Shown: positions 14,951 to 22,997, numbered from the stretch's first letter. The stretch is 40,072 nucleotides of DNA from an uncultured Christensenellaceae bacterium (GCA_910588465.1 CAJUOP010000001.1:46984-87055); one strand, 5' to 3'. Program-made: numbers and translations. Notes: generated by a model from the letters alone, not told the origin.

Positions 14951-14976
14951 AAACCGAAACGCCATGGCGGTTTTTT
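14951..14976 (+). terminator. Probable intrinsic terminator after the XRE gene
   Basis: AAACCG and CGGTTT can pair around an inner CGCCATGGCG palindrome, followed by TTTTTT. It is weaker than the other terminators here. Confidence 0.6.
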
Positions 14977-15021
14977 CCTATGGCGGGCTTTTTTGTTTTC
15001 GAATTTCTCCCGAACGGCTCC

Positions 15022-16089
15022 TTATCCTTCGGGCAAACCTTTCAGCATCAGTTCTTCCGCTTCCCGCACGCCGGCAAGCGGTTCTTTTTTTATCGCCTCG
15101 CGCGCGGCGTCCCTTGCGCCGTCCTCGCGGGAAAGCGCCCCCGCCAAACAGAAATGAAACGTATTTTCATATTCCTCGATACAGTCGCGGTAAAATTCCG
15201 CCCGTTCCGCGTCCGGGATCAACACCGAATAGGCGTAATACAGCACGCAGGCGGTCTCTTTCGGCACCTCATCCCGCTCAGCTTCCGCATACGCCCCGTT
15301 CCACCTTGTTACGACGGATTTTATCTCTTCTCCGTCCCCCGCGACAAGACCGTATTGCAGCCGCATCAGCTGCAATGCGGCAAACAGCGGCTCATCCTCC
15401 CGAATCACGGGAACGGAAAAGAGCAGCCTGTGCGGCAGATCGCGATAGCTCCCGCGAAACAGGAGCGCCTGCGCCCGCAGCAACGCCAGCGAAACCTCGG
15501 CGAACGGCGCTTTGCGCGCAAGCCCTAACAGCATTTCGCCGTCCGTGCGCCCGCTCCGCAGCTCGGCGGGAAAGAGCGAAGAAAGTCCCGTACTCAGCTG
15601 AAAGGGCGCAAACAGCACAAAGAACAGCAACGCAGGGTGCGGCGGCAACACAAAGTACAGCGCAAGCAACGTGCCGCCGTAAATCAAATTGAACAGCGCG
15701 CCGCCCAAAGAGACGAACGCGAGCCTGCCGCGCAGCCCTCGGGGCGATTTGGGGATGACCGTGCTTTCCCCCGCCGCCGCGTTTCGGGAGAAACGCACGC
15801 CCTTTTGCGAGATATCCGCCTTCCCGAACCTGACCGCGGACACCTTGAAACCCGCAAGGAGCGCGCAGAATGCGTGCCCGAGCTCGTGCAGGATCACTCC
15901 GCCCATACAGTCGAACGCCTCCGCGAGCCCCATGAGCGCGATCGCAGAGCCGATCACGACGTACTCCGCCACGCCCGCGCTCTCCGCGCTGCCCTCGGCA
16001 TAACCGATATACAGCGTGCCCGCCAACGCGCCCAAAAAGAACAGCACGGAACAGATCCGATAGAGTATCGCCCTCGCCTTCGCGCTCAT
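15022..16089 (-). CDS. M50-type membrane zinc metalloprotease with C-terminal helical domain
   Basis: The 355-residue protein has about five hydrophobic segments in its first 170 residues. HELGH at residues 68-72 lies in a membrane segment, and TDGEM (Asp183) after a proline-containing loop (FPAELRSGRTDG) supplies the third metal ligand, as in site-2 proteases. The remaining 170 residues are cytoplasmic and helical, TPR-like in look. SpoIVFB is the sporulation member of this broad class, but this protein differs in architecture, so I do not assign that role. The gene starts in TAATG with the ppx stop, so it is the last gene of the yabP-yabQ-divIC-ppx operon, and has an AAGGGG ribosome binding site. 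The substrate is unknown. Confidence 0.8.
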   Translation of the reverse strand: MSAKARAILYRICSVLFFLGALAGTLYIGYAEGSAESAGVAEYVVIGSAIALMGLAEAFDCMGGVILHELGHAFCALLAGFKVSAVRFGKADISQKGVRFSRNAAAGESTVIPKSPRGLRGRLAFVSLGGALFNLIYGGTLLALYFVLPPHPALLFFVLFAPFQLSTGLSSLFPAELRSGRTDGEMLLGLARKAPFAEVSLALLRAQALLFRGSYRDLPHRLLFSVPVIREDEPLFAALQLMRLQYGLVAGDGEEIKSVVTRWNGAYAEAERDEVPKETACVLYYAYSVLIPDAERAEFYRDCIEEYENTFHFCLAGALSREDGARDAAREAIKKEPLAGVREAEELMLKGLPEG

Positions 16090-16946
16090 TATATCCCCTT
16101 TAAGAGGGCATAGCCCTCTAAATTATCCCTGTCCGAAACGGTAAGCGCGGGGATATTGCATTTTTTCATGACGCTCGCCAAAAGCAACGCGCCGCCCGCG
16201 ATGATGTCCGCGCGGTTTTCGTCCATTCCCTTTATCTTTTTGCGCGCCTCGGCGGAAAGCGACAGCAAGCCCGCCGCGAGCAAACCCGCTTCCTTTGCCG
16301 TAAACGGACAGCCCTGCACCGCCGCTGCGTCGTACTCCGCAAGCCCCAGCTTGACGCTTGCAAGCGTGGTCGCCGTGCCGCCGACCGCAACCGCCTTGCC
16401 CGAAAAATCGAGCCCGTCCAGCGCGGACAGCTTGTCTTCGATGACGGCGGCAAGCAAAGCCCCGTCGTCCCCGCACATATCGTACAGGCGCACCGCGCCG
16501 ATATTCAGGGAGACCGCCCGCTCCGTTTCGCCGTTTACGCGGCGGCAAAGCTCCGTGCTCGCTCCGCCCACGTCTACCACCGTTCCGTCGCCCTCGCCCA
16601 ATGCGCCGTACGTTCCCAAAAGCGCCTCTTCTTCCCCCGAGACCACGTCCGTTTCCAGCCCGCACGTATTTTTTACCAGCGCGCAGAACTCCCCGCCGTT
16701 GTGCGCCGAGCGCACAGCCGCCGTCGCAAAGGCGTAAATTTTTTCGGCGCCGTCCGCTTCCGCCTGCGCCCGAAACCGCGCGATCGCCTGCGCCGTGCGC
16801 TCCATGGCGCGCGCGCTTAAAACGGGCTTGTCCGCAATGCCTTCCGCAAGCCTCGTCGTGCTCAGCCGTTTATATAAAGTTGTTCCGTCCGCCCATAGCA
16901 TCAGGCGGACGGAATTCGATCCGATATCGATAACTGCCGATTTCAT
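16089..16946 (-). CDS. ppx: Ppx/GppA-family phosphatase (exopolyphosphatase-like)
   Basis: A 285-residue member of the sugar kinase/Hsp70-fold phosphatases that hydrolyse polyphosphate or pppGpp. The motifs are MKSAVIDIGSNSVRLML at the start, AFATAAVRSAHNGGEF, SGEEEALLGTYGAL and DGTVVDVGGASTEL; the second glycine loop appears as KAVAVGGTATTLASV. It consists of the N-terminal catalytic region only and lacks the C-terminal HD-like domain of long exopolyphosphatases. I start it at ATG 16946, which overlaps the divIC stop as TGATG; an in-frame TTG at 16964 is possible but has no ribosome binding site. A ppx/gppA gene next to divIC is a familiar arrangement in Clostridia. Confidence 0.87.
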   Translation of the reverse strand: MKSAVIDIGSNSVRLMLWADGTTLYKRLSTTRLAEGIADKPVLSARAMERTAQAIARFRAQAEADGAEKIYAFATAAVRSAHNGGEFCALVKNTCGLETDVVSGEEEALLGTYGALGEGDGTVVDVGGASTELCRRVNGETERAVSLNIGAVRLYDMCGDDGALLAAVIEDKLSALDGLDFSGKAVAVGGTATTLASVKLGLAEYDAAAVQGCPFTAKEAGLLAAGLLSLSAEARKKIKGMDENRADIIAGGALLLASVMKKCNIPALTVSDRDNLEGYALLKGI

Positions 16947-17254
16947 CAGTGTTTGCTGCTCCAACCGTGTTTAAAGGCAAGGCGGTAAAGTCCGTCCTCC
17001 GTCTGATAGTACTGTAACGTTTTGTCCCCGTCCTTAATCAGCTGTTCGAGCCGCTCGCTCTCCTGCTCCAGCTTGCGCCGCTCCGCATTGGCTACGCCCA
17101 CCTTTACAAACTGGATAATAAGCACGATCACCAAAAAGAGCACGAGCAAAACGCACGAAGCGGTTGCCGCTACGGCGATTTTCTTCGCTTGCTCCCGCGT
17201 ATAACGCCCGCTTTTACGGGCTTTCGGGTACTGTGACTCTTCTCTTTGGAACAT
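16946..17254 (-). CDS. divIC: Septum formation initiator DivIC/FtsB-like protein
   Basis: The 102-residue protein has a basic cytoplasmic N-terminus, one membrane segment (CVLLVLFLVIVLIIQFV, about residues 34-52) and an extracytoplasmic coiled coil (RRKLEQESERLEQLIKDGD), then the YQTEDGLYRLAFKHGW ending typical of DivIC/FtsB. It would act in the FtsL-DivIC-DivIB complex at the division site. The order yabP-yabQ-divIC matches Bacillus subtilis. The first 85 bases overlap the 3' end of yabQ in another frame. Its own vegetative promoter (17287-17315) lies inside yabQ, so division gene expression need not depend on sporulation. A GAGG site is 10 bases before the ATG. Confidence 0.9.
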   Translation of the reverse strand: MFQREESQYPKARKSGRYTREQAKKIAVAATASCVLLVLFLVIVLIIQFVKVGVANAERRKLEQESERLEQLIKDGDKTLQYYQTEDGLYRLAFKHGWSSKH

Positions 17255-17583
17255 AATTTTGCTTCCTCACGTATTCGGTTAATACCATTATAAACCTTTT
17301 GCGCGAAAAATGCAACGATTTTATGAAAACTTTTCAAATATAAGAAAAGCCCCGCCAGACACCCCAAAAACATATATACCCGCAGCGTAGGCAGCTCGAA
17401 GAGTACCGAAACGAAGAGATATATCCCCGCGAACAGCACAAAAAACAGCGCGTCTACGGTAATTTTTACCCACTTCGCACGGAACGGATAGCGGATCAGA
17501 TACAAAATATCGTAAAAAATCCCGCCGACAAGCCCGCTCGTCACGCACACGAGAAAAATAAAAATCTGATTTCCGTCGTTCAT
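17170..17583 (-). CDS. yabQ: Spore cortex membrane protein YabQ
   Basis: A 137-residue protein with about three hydrophobic segments (residues about 6-30, 42-62, 68-86) and the YabQ-type opening FIFLVCVTSGLVGGIFYDIL, followed by a basic tail. In B. subtilis YabQ is a mother-cell protein of the forespore outer membrane needed for cortex formation. The ATG overlaps the yabP stop as ATGA. The last 27 codons overlap divIC on the same strand in a different frame; these codons give the basic ending VKAGVIRGSKRRKSP, so a shorter ancestral protein is possible. Identification rests on the opening motif and on position between yabP and divIC. Confidence 0.87.
   Translation of the reverse strand: MNDGNQIFIFLVCVTSGLVGGIFYDILYLIRYPFRAKWVKITVDALFFVLFAGIYLFVSVLFELPTLRVYMFLGCLAGLFLYLKSFHKIVAFFAQKVYNGINRIREEAKLCSKEKSHSTRKPVKAGVIRGSKRRKSP
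17287..17315 (-). promoter_or_regulatory. Vegetative promoter of divIC inside yabQ
   Basis: TTGCAT (17315-17310), 17 bases, TATAAT (17292-17287) on the minus strand, 32 bases before the divIC ATG and within the yabQ coding sequence. Confidence 0.72.
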
Positions 17584-17840
17584 TGGAACAATTTGCGCAG
17601 CGGTTTTCCCTTGGCGCCGCCGTATTTTACCGAGAACACTTCTCCGCTTGCCGAAAAATTCCCGCTCCCCTGCGAAAACGCGAGCACCTTTAACTTTGCT
17701 CCCGCGATCGTTACTTTTTTGCCGTTTACGGTAAGTAATATCTGCGCTTCGGAAAAGGCGTCCACGCTTTCCACGCCCGTCATGCTTACGCGCTTTTGCT
17801 GTTCGATGGTAAGAATGCTCTGTGCCGTTTCGTTTTGCAT
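17580..17840 (-). CDS. yabP: Sporulation protein YabP
   Basis: The 86-residue product has the YabP/YqfC fold pattern: VSMTGVESVDAFSEAQILLTVNGKKVTIAGAKLKVL, a short linker, and NFSASGEVFSVKYG, a set of beta strands. YabP is made in the mother cell under SigE and works with YabQ and SafA-type proteins in cortex/coat assembly. The ATG at 17840 lies 5 bases after a CATATAAAT box and has AGGA only one base away, so initiation is unconventional; no better upstream start exists because the frame is closed by the promoter region. It leads the yabP-yabQ-divIC-ppx-M50 operon. Confidence 0.87.
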   Translation of the reverse strand: MQNETAQSILTIEQQKRVSMTGVESVDAFSEAQILLTVNGKKVTIAGAKLKVLAFSQGSGNFSASGEVFSVKYGGAKGKPLRKLFQ

Positions 17841-17845
17841 ATCCT

Positions 17846-17874
17846 ATTTATATGAGCCCGAAAAAAGGTTATTC
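17846..17874 (-). promoter_or_regulatory. SigE-like promoter of yabP
   Basis: On the minus strand GAATAAC (17874-17868), 13 bases, CATATAAAT (17854-17846). This resembles the SigE form KMATATT-N14-CATACAAT, and yabP is a SigE gene in Bacillus. It ends 5 bases from the ATG. A second candidate, CATAATAT with an upstream AAATACA, lies at 17932-17960. Confidence 0.45.
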
Positions 17875-17896
17875 CACCGTTGCCGCTTTTTTTATG

Positions 17897-17926
17897 AAAA
17901 AAGGCTCCCGAAAAGGAAGCCTTTTT
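17897..17926 (-). terminator. Intrinsic terminator after typA
   Basis: AAAAAGGCT pairs with AGCCTTTTT around an 11-base loop with further pairing inside; on the minus strand the stem is followed by TTTTTT. It lies 34 bases after the typA stop. Confidence 0.8.
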
Positions 17927-17960
17927 ATATATTATGCGTGACATAATACTCTGTATTTGA

Positions 17961-19790
17961 TTAAATTTTGCCTTTTGCGCGAGCGGCAGCCTTAGCGCGA
18001 AGTTCTCCGTTTAAAATTTGCTTGCGAATCCTTACGTTTTGCGGAGTGATTTCCAGCAGCTCGTCCTCGCCGATAAATTCGAGCGATTCCTCCAGGCTCA
18101 TCTTTTTAGGCGTGATAAGACGGAGCGCGTCGTCCGAGGAGGACGAACGGGTATTCGTAAGATGCTTCGTTTTGCACACGTTTACGTTGATGTCCCCTTC
18201 CTTGGGAGAAACGCCGATCACCATTCCCTCGTATACGGGAGTGCCCGCGCCGATAAACAGCGTGCCGCGCCCCTGCGCGTTGTACAGCCCGTAGGTGACC
18301 GCCTCGCCCGTTTCGAACGCGACGAGCGAGCCCGTGGTGCGCTTTTCGATTTCGCCCTTGTACGGCTGATACTCGAAAAACACCGAGCTCATGACGCCCT
18401 CACCCTTGGTGTCCGTTAAAAATTCGCTCTTATAACCGAACAGTCCGCGGGCGGGAATCAAAAATTCAAGGCGCATCCGCGAGCCGACCGCGCTCATGTG
18501 CAAAAGCTCGCCCTTGCGCGTGCCCATGCTTTGGAACACCGAGCCCGTGCCGTCCTCCGGCACGTCCACGATCAGCCGCTCCACGGGCTCGTAAAGCTGT
18601 CCGTCCATTTCCTTGTACAGCACCTTGGGAGAGCTTACCTGAAACTCGTACCCCTCGCGCCGCATGGTCTCGATCAAAATAGAAAGGTGCATTTCCCCTC
18701 TGCCGCTCACGCGGAAGGAGTCGGCGGAGTCGGTATCCTCCACGCGCAGGGAAACGTCGCGCAGCAGCTCGCGGTAGAGCCGCTCGCGCAAATGGCGGGT
18801 GGTGACAAACTTCCCCTCCTTGCCCGCAAACGGCGAATCGTTTACGGAAAATATCATCTCTACCGTGGGATCGGAAATCTTGACGAAGGGAACGGGCTCT
18901 ACGCAGTCCGTGCAGCAAACCGTGTCGCCGATGTTGATTTTTTCCAAGCCCGAAAAGCAGACGATGTCGCCCGCCTTGGCGCTTTCGCAGGGCACCCGCT
19001 CCAGGCCCTCGATCTCGTACAGGTTTACGATTTTTCCGCGCGTGCGCACGTCCTTATGGTTGTAGTTGCATACGACGACTTCGCTGTTCGGCTTGGCGAC
19101 GCCCCGCTCGATCCTGCCCACGCCGATCCGTCCCACGTACTCGTTGTAGTCGATCGAGGAAACCAAAATTTGCAGCTCGCCCGTCTCGTCCGCCTCCAAC
19201 GGCGGGAAGTGGGACAATATCGTTTCGAACAGCGGCTTTAAATCGGTGCCCTGCGCGTTCTCGTCCAGTGAGGAGGTGCCGTCTCTGCCCGAACAGAACA
19301 CGAACGGACTTTCGAGCTGATCGTCCGAAGCGTTCAGATCCATTAACAGCTCCAACACCTCGTCGATGACTTCCTTTACGCGGGCGTCGGGGCGGTCGAT
19401 CTTGTTTACCACGATGATCAGCTTTAAGCCCATTTCCAGCGCCTTTTGCGTGACGAAGCGCGTCTGCGGCATGGGTCCCTCCGCGGCGTCCACCAAAATC
19501 AGCACGCCCGAGACCATTTTTAACACGCGCTCTACCTCGCCCGAGAAATCGGCGTGCCCCGGCGTGTCGATGACGTTGATTTTTACGCCGTTGTAGTGGA
19601 TGGACGTGTTTTTGGCAAGAATCGTAATGCCGCGCTCCTTTTCCAGCGAGCCGCTATCCATAACGCGCTCCTCCACTACCTGATTTTCGCGGAAAATGCC
19701 GCCCTGTTTTAACATCTGGTCGACAAGGGTCGTTTTGCCGTGGTCTACGTGCGCGATGATTGCAATGTTTCTTAAATCTTCTCTAACCAT
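17961..19790 (-). CDS. typA: Ribosome-associated GTPase TypA/BipA
   Basis: A 609-residue translational GTPase of normal length. G1 is AHVDHGKTTL (residues about 14-23), switch II is DTPGHADF, and NKIDRPDA is the NKxD motif. The EF-G-like domains III and V follow (RVSGRGEMHLSILIETMRREGYEF), with the BipA-specific C-terminal region ending in KTKHLTNTRSSSSDDALRL. TypA binds the ribosome and assists subunit assembly and translation under stress or cold. The ATG has an AAGGA ribosome binding site 7 bases upstream. A weak promoter (TTGCAT-16-TATATG) overlaps the edge of the neighbouring repeat cluster. The gene is monocistronic. Confidence 0.97.
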   Translation of the reverse strand: MVREDLRNIAIIAHVDHGKTTLVDQMLKQGGIFRENQVVEERVMDSGSLEKERGITILAKNTSIHYNGVKINVIDTPGHADFSGEVERVLKMVSGVLILVDAAEGPMPQTRFVTQKALEMGLKLIIVVNKIDRPDARVKEVIDEVLELLMDLNASDDQLESPFVFCSGRDGTSSLDENAQGTDLKPLFETILSHFPPLEADETGELQILVSSIDYNEYVGRIGVGRIERGVAKPNSEVVVCNYNHKDVRTRGKIVNLYEIEGLERVPCESAKAGDIVCFSGLEKINIGDTVCCTDCVEPVPFVKISDPTVEMIFSVNDSPFAGKEGKFVTTRHLRERLYRELLRDVSLRVEDTDSADSFRVSGRGEMHLSILIETMRREGYEFQVSSPKVLYKEMDGQLYEPVERLIVDVPEDGTGSVFQSMGTRKGELLHMSAVGSRMRLEFLIPARGLFGYKSEFLTDTKGEGVMSSVFFEYQPYKGEIEKRTTGSLVAFETGEAVTYGLYNAQGRGTLFIGAGTPVYEGMVIGVSPKEGDINVNVCKTKHLTNTRSSSSDDALRLITPKKMSLEESLEFIGEDELLEITPQNVRIRKQILNGELRAKAAARAKGKI

Positions 19791-19827
19791 ATTCTATCCT
19801 TCATATAAAAGCTTTTCTGTGAAATGC

Positions 19828-20010
19828 AAGATTCTCTCGGCGCGGCTTTGCCGCGCCTCGGAATGACAATTTATTAAATTCCGTCTCCCCGCAAGGGGGC
19901 TCGGAATGACAAAGGGCTTGTTTGCAAGAGCAAGGCTCCTTGGTCATTACGAAGGAGCGAGCCCGCCTCTGTCATTCAGAGGGAGCAGCGCGACCGCGGG
20001 AATCTCCTTT
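19828..20010. repeat. Cluster of GTCATTC-type palindromic intergenic repeats
   Basis: The 220-base gap between typA and folA is a mosaic of at least four related units. On the minus strand two units start GTCATTCCGAG: 19828-19868, ending in GAATCTT with the inner hairpin GGCGCGGC-TTT-GCCGCGCC, and about 19876-19910, with an inner CCCC-GCAA-GGGG. On the plus strand TGTCATTCAGAGGGAGC...GGGAATCTCC (19970-20008) is an inverted copy, and GGTCATTACGAAGGAGCGAG (19941-19962) is a partial one. The general form, GTCATTC.GAG, a GC-rich palindrome, then GGAATCTC, resembles short non-coding repeats common in many bacterial genomes. They may also serve as terminators for folA. Confidence 0.75.
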
Positions 20011-20013
20011 GTA

Positions 20014-20517
20014 TTAAGACGGGAACGGCAGCGGCGACAAATTGTCGTACGTGCAAAAGGTAAGCAGATAGCCGTTGTCCTCTATCTGCTCGCTTTGCCG
20101 CGAAAGCACGAAGTTTTCGTCCCTGTCCAGATCGGGCACGAACACCTCGGCGCCGCCGTCCGCGTCCACCTTGGTCACAAGCACCTGCGTGCAGTAAGGA
20201 ATCAGCGTGCGGTAAACGCTCGCGCCGCCGATCACGTATACGTCCTCGGGCGGATACTTTTCGATTTCCCGAAACAACTCTTCGAGGTTATGCGCGGTGA
20301 TCACGTCCTTTTGCACCGTTTCGGGCGAAAGCACGATATTCACGCGGTTTTTCAACGGCTCGCCGTTCGGAAAGGAGTTGAGCGTGTTCAACCCCATCAC
20401 CACGATTTTGCCCTTGGTCGTCTCGCGGAAAAATTTCATATCCTTGGGGATGGAAAACATTAAATCGTTTGCCTTTCCGATTCCCCATTTTTTATCTGTG
20501 TGAAAAATCGCTTTCAT
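20014..20517 (-). CDS. folA: Dihydrofolate reductase
   Basis: The 167-residue enzyme reduces dihydrofolate to tetrahydrofolate with NADPH, recycling the folate oxidised by thymidylate synthase next door. Family features are KKWGIGKANDLMFSIPKDMKFF, containing the catalytic acidic residue (Asp of PKDMKFF), GKIVVMGLNTLNSFP, the adenine-binding NRVNIVLS segment and YVIGGASVYRTLIPYC. Length is normal. It follows thyA by 8 bases, with an AAGGAG site overlapping the thyA end, and is the last gene of aroK-gltX-thyA-folA. Confidence 0.95.
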   Translation of the reverse strand: MKAIFHTDKKWGIGKANDLMFSIPKDMKFFRETTKGKIVVMGLNTLNSFPNGEPLKNRVNIVLSPETVQKDVITAHNLEELFREIEKYPPEDVYVIGGASVYRTLIPYCTQVLVTKVDADGGAEVFVPDLDRDENFVLSRQSEQIEDNGYLLTFCTYDNLSPLPFPS

Positions 20518-20525
20518 CTTTCTCC

Positions 20526-21356
20526 TTATATCGCCACGGGGATTTTGAACGTGCTCGGCGTATATTCGTAGTTTTCCAGCCTGAAGCTGTCCACCGTGAA
20601 ATCGTAAAAATTCTTCACCGAGGGGTCGACGATCAGCTTGGGCGCCGGCTTGGGTTCGTTTTTCAGAATCTCTTTTACGATGGGCACGTGGCGGTCGTAA
20701 ATATGCGCGTCCGCGATCACGTGAACGAGTTCGCCCGCCCTCAAGCCCGAAACCTGCGCGAACATGATTAACAGCACCGCATACTGCACCACGTTCCAGT
20801 TGTTCGCGGTGAGTACGTCGTTCGAACGCTGGTTTAAAATGCCGTTTAACGTATCGCCCGACACGTTGAAGGTCATGGAATAGGCGCAGGGGTAAAGCCC
20901 CATTTCGTGCAGGTCCTCGAAGTTGTACATATTGGTAAGGATCCTGCGGGAGGAGGGATTGTGCTTTAAATCGTACAGCACCCGATCCACCTGATCGAAT
21001 TCCCCCTCTTTATACTTGGACTTTTTGCCCAGCTGATAGCCGTAAGCCTTTCCGATGGAGCCGCTTTCGTCTGCCCAGCTGTCCCAGATATGCGAGTTTA
21101 AATCGTGAATGTTATTGCTCTTTTTCTGCCAGATCCAAAGAAGCTCGTCCACGCACGACTTAAACGCCGTGCGCCGCAGCGTGAGTATGGGAAACTCCTC
21201 TTGCAGATTGTAGCGGTTGACGATTCCGAATTTTTTTACCGTATGGGCGGGCGCACCGTCCTCCCAGCGCGGACGGACGGGCAAATCGGTATCCCATACG
21301 CCGTTGTTTAATATTTCGTTGCAAGTGCTTATAAAAAGCTCATCCGCTCTGCTCAT
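20526..21356 (-). CDS. thyA: Thymidylate synthase (ThyA type)
   Basis: The 276-residue enzyme makes dTMP from dUMP using methylene-tetrahydrofolate. The catalytic cysteine is Cys157 in GLYPCAYS, where most ThyA proteins have PCH. The phosphate-binding QRSND is present, followed by VLTANNWNVVQYA instead of the common FLGLPFN; the C-terminal nucleotide region (HVIADAHIYDRHV) is normal and the protein ends in KIPVAI. It is thus a real ThyA from a divergent branch, not ThyX. The ATG overlaps the gltX stop (ATGA). Its pairing with folA is classic, since ThyA oxidises folate and FolA restores it. Confidence 0.95.
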   Translation of the reverse strand: MSRADELFISTCNEILNNGVWDTDLPVRPRWEDGAPAHTVKKFGIVNRYNLQEEFPILTLRRTAFKSCVDELLWIWQKKSNNIHDLNSHIWDSWADESGSIGKAYGYQLGKKSKYKEGEFDQVDRVLYDLKHNPSSRRILTNMYNFEDLHEMGLYPCAYSMTFNVSGDTLNGILNQRSNDVLTANNWNVVQYAVLLIMFAQVSGLRAGELVHVIADAHIYDRHVPIVKEILKNEPKPAPKLIVDPSVKNFYDFTVDSFRLENYEYTPSTFKIPVAI

Positions 21357-22996
21357 GCCCGTTCCTCCGTTGCCTTTTGTAACCGTTTACGGGAAACCTC
21401 TTCCCCTAAAATCTGCATCACCGTCCACAAATCGGGCGTGTTTGCTCTGCCCGTAAGCGCAATGCGCAGCACTTCCGCCACGTCGGCAACGCTCCCTTTG
21501 TACGCCTCGGGATTCGCCTTATAATCCTTCGTTTCCGCGGCAAACCCGAGCGACGCGGCGACCTCCTTCACCTTGGAGAACCACGTCTGCGCGTCGTCCG
21601 AATAGGAATATTTTTCGCCGAAGCTTTTGAGGATCGCGTTTTTTGTTTGGGCATCCACACGGTATTCGTCCCGTCGGGACTCTTCCTCGAAAAAGTAACG
21701 GATGAATTCCATTGCCTGACGGGCGGTGACAAAGTCCTTTCTGCGCTTTTTGCCCCCCGTGCCCATGCAAAGGTTGAGCACGCGCAGCATATATTCTTCG
21801 TCCTTGAAATACGCCCTTTGCCCGTCCGTTCCGTACTCGTCTGCCCAGTCCTTTAAAAACGCCAGCATTTCCTCGGCGGAGAGCCGCGAGAGCTCGTTGG
21901 CGGAAATGTCGTTGAGCTTGTTCAAATCGAACAGCGCGCCGCTCTTGCCCATTTTATTTACCGAAAATCTGAATTCTTCGAGCGGTTTTTCGGGATTTTT
22001 TAAGTACCATTCCTCGAAATTGGAATTTAACAGCGTGAGCATATACACCTTAACCGCGCGGGCGAAATACCCCTCCTGGCGGTAAAATTCCAGCGAAAGC
22101 TCGGGGTCCTTGCGCTTGGAGAGCTTGCGGCGGGTCTCGCCGTCCTGCTTCATGAGCGAACAGTTGTGCCCGTAGCGCGGGCGCTCGAAGCCGAGCGTCT
22201 GAAACAGCTCGATATGAATGGGCAGAGACGAGAGCCACTCCTCGCCGCGGATCACCAGCGTGGTGCGCATAAAATGATCGTCGATCGCGTGGGCGAAATG
22301 ATAGGTGGGAATCCCGTCGCTCTTTAAAATCACGACGTCCTGGTCGTTCTCCGTCACCGAGATCTCGCCCTTGATCTCGTCGTGAAATTTCAGCTTATGT
22401 TCGGGATCGCCCGACGACTTCAACCGAATCACGTAAGGGAGCCCTGCGTCCAGCCTGCGGTAAATCTCTTCCTCCGAAAGAGCGCGGCAGGCGGCGAACT
22501 CGCCGTAATAGCCCGTGATCCGCTTTTCCGCCGTCTGCTTTTCGCGCAGGGCGGAAAGCTCGTCCTCGGTGCAAAAGCAGGGATAAGCGCGTCCTTTTTT
22601 TACCAGCTCTTTGACGAACGCGCGGTAAATTTCCGCGCGTTGGCGCTGATACCAGGGAGCGTAAGTGTTATCCCCTTCGATTTCCGCACCCTCGTCGAAT
22701 TTAATATCGAAATAGCGGAGCGCGTTTTTCACCGCCTCCACGGCGCCGTCCACCTTGCGTTTTTCGTCCGTGTCCTCGATGCGAAGATATAAGATCCCTC
22801 CGCTCTGGTGAGCGATACGCTCGTTCGCAATGGCGACGAACAGATTCCCCAGGTGAATAAAGCCCGTGGGCGAGGGCGCGAGACGGGTTACCTCCGCCCC
22901 TTTGGAAAGGTTACGCGGCGGGTATTTATCTTCGTAGCTTGCAAGCGGCGGATACTGTTCGGGGAACAGCCGTTCCGCTAATTTTTCCGTATTCAT
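21353..22996 (-). CDS. gltX: Glutamyl-tRNA synthetase
   Basis: A 547-residue class Ic synthetase that charges tRNA-Glu (and possibly tRNA-Gln if the organism uses GatCAB). The HIGH motif is in LAPSPTGFIHLGN, the KMSKS equivalent is KLSKR in GETRRKLSKRKDPE, and CFC...GYYGEFAAC is a partial zinc-site region. It is some 50 residues longer than the usual bacterial enzyme, with an N-terminal extension of about 30 residues (MNTEKLAERLFPEQYPPLAS) and a long C-terminal helical part. I start it at ATG 22996, which is 1 base after the aroK stop and preceded by GGAAGGAG; the frame is open upstream only as a shadow of aroK. Confidence 0.95.
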   Translation of the reverse strand: MNTEKLAERLFPEQYPPLASYEDKYPPRNLSKGAEVTRLAPSPTGFIHLGNLFVAIANERIAHQSGGILYLRIEDTDEKRKVDGAVEAVKNALRYFDIKFDEGAEIEGDNTYAPWYQRQRAEIYRAFVKELVKKGRAYPCFCTEDELSALREKQTAEKRITGYYGEFAACRALSEEEIYRRLDAGLPYVIRLKSSGDPEHKLKFHDEIKGEISVTENDQDVVILKSDGIPTYHFAHAIDDHFMRTTLVIRGEEWLSSLPIHIELFQTLGFERPRYGHNCSLMKQDGETRRKLSKRKDPELSLEFYRQEGYFARAVKVYMLTLLNSNFEEWYLKNPEKPLEEFRFSVNKMGKSGALFDLNKLNDISANELSRLSAEEMLAFLKDWADEYGTDGQRAYFKDEEYMLRVLNLCMGTGGKKRRKDFVTARQAMEFIRYFFEEESRRDEYRVDAQTKNAILKSFGEKYSYSDDAQTWFSKVKEVAASLGFAAETKDYKANPEAYKGSVADVAEVLRIALTGRANTPDLWTVMQILGEEVSRKRLQKATEERA

Positions 22997-22997
22997 A

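Noticed and set aside
19906..20463. Plus-strand open frame across the repeat cluster and folA
   Set aside because: It is antisense to folA and runs through non-coding repeats; no start signal or family pattern.
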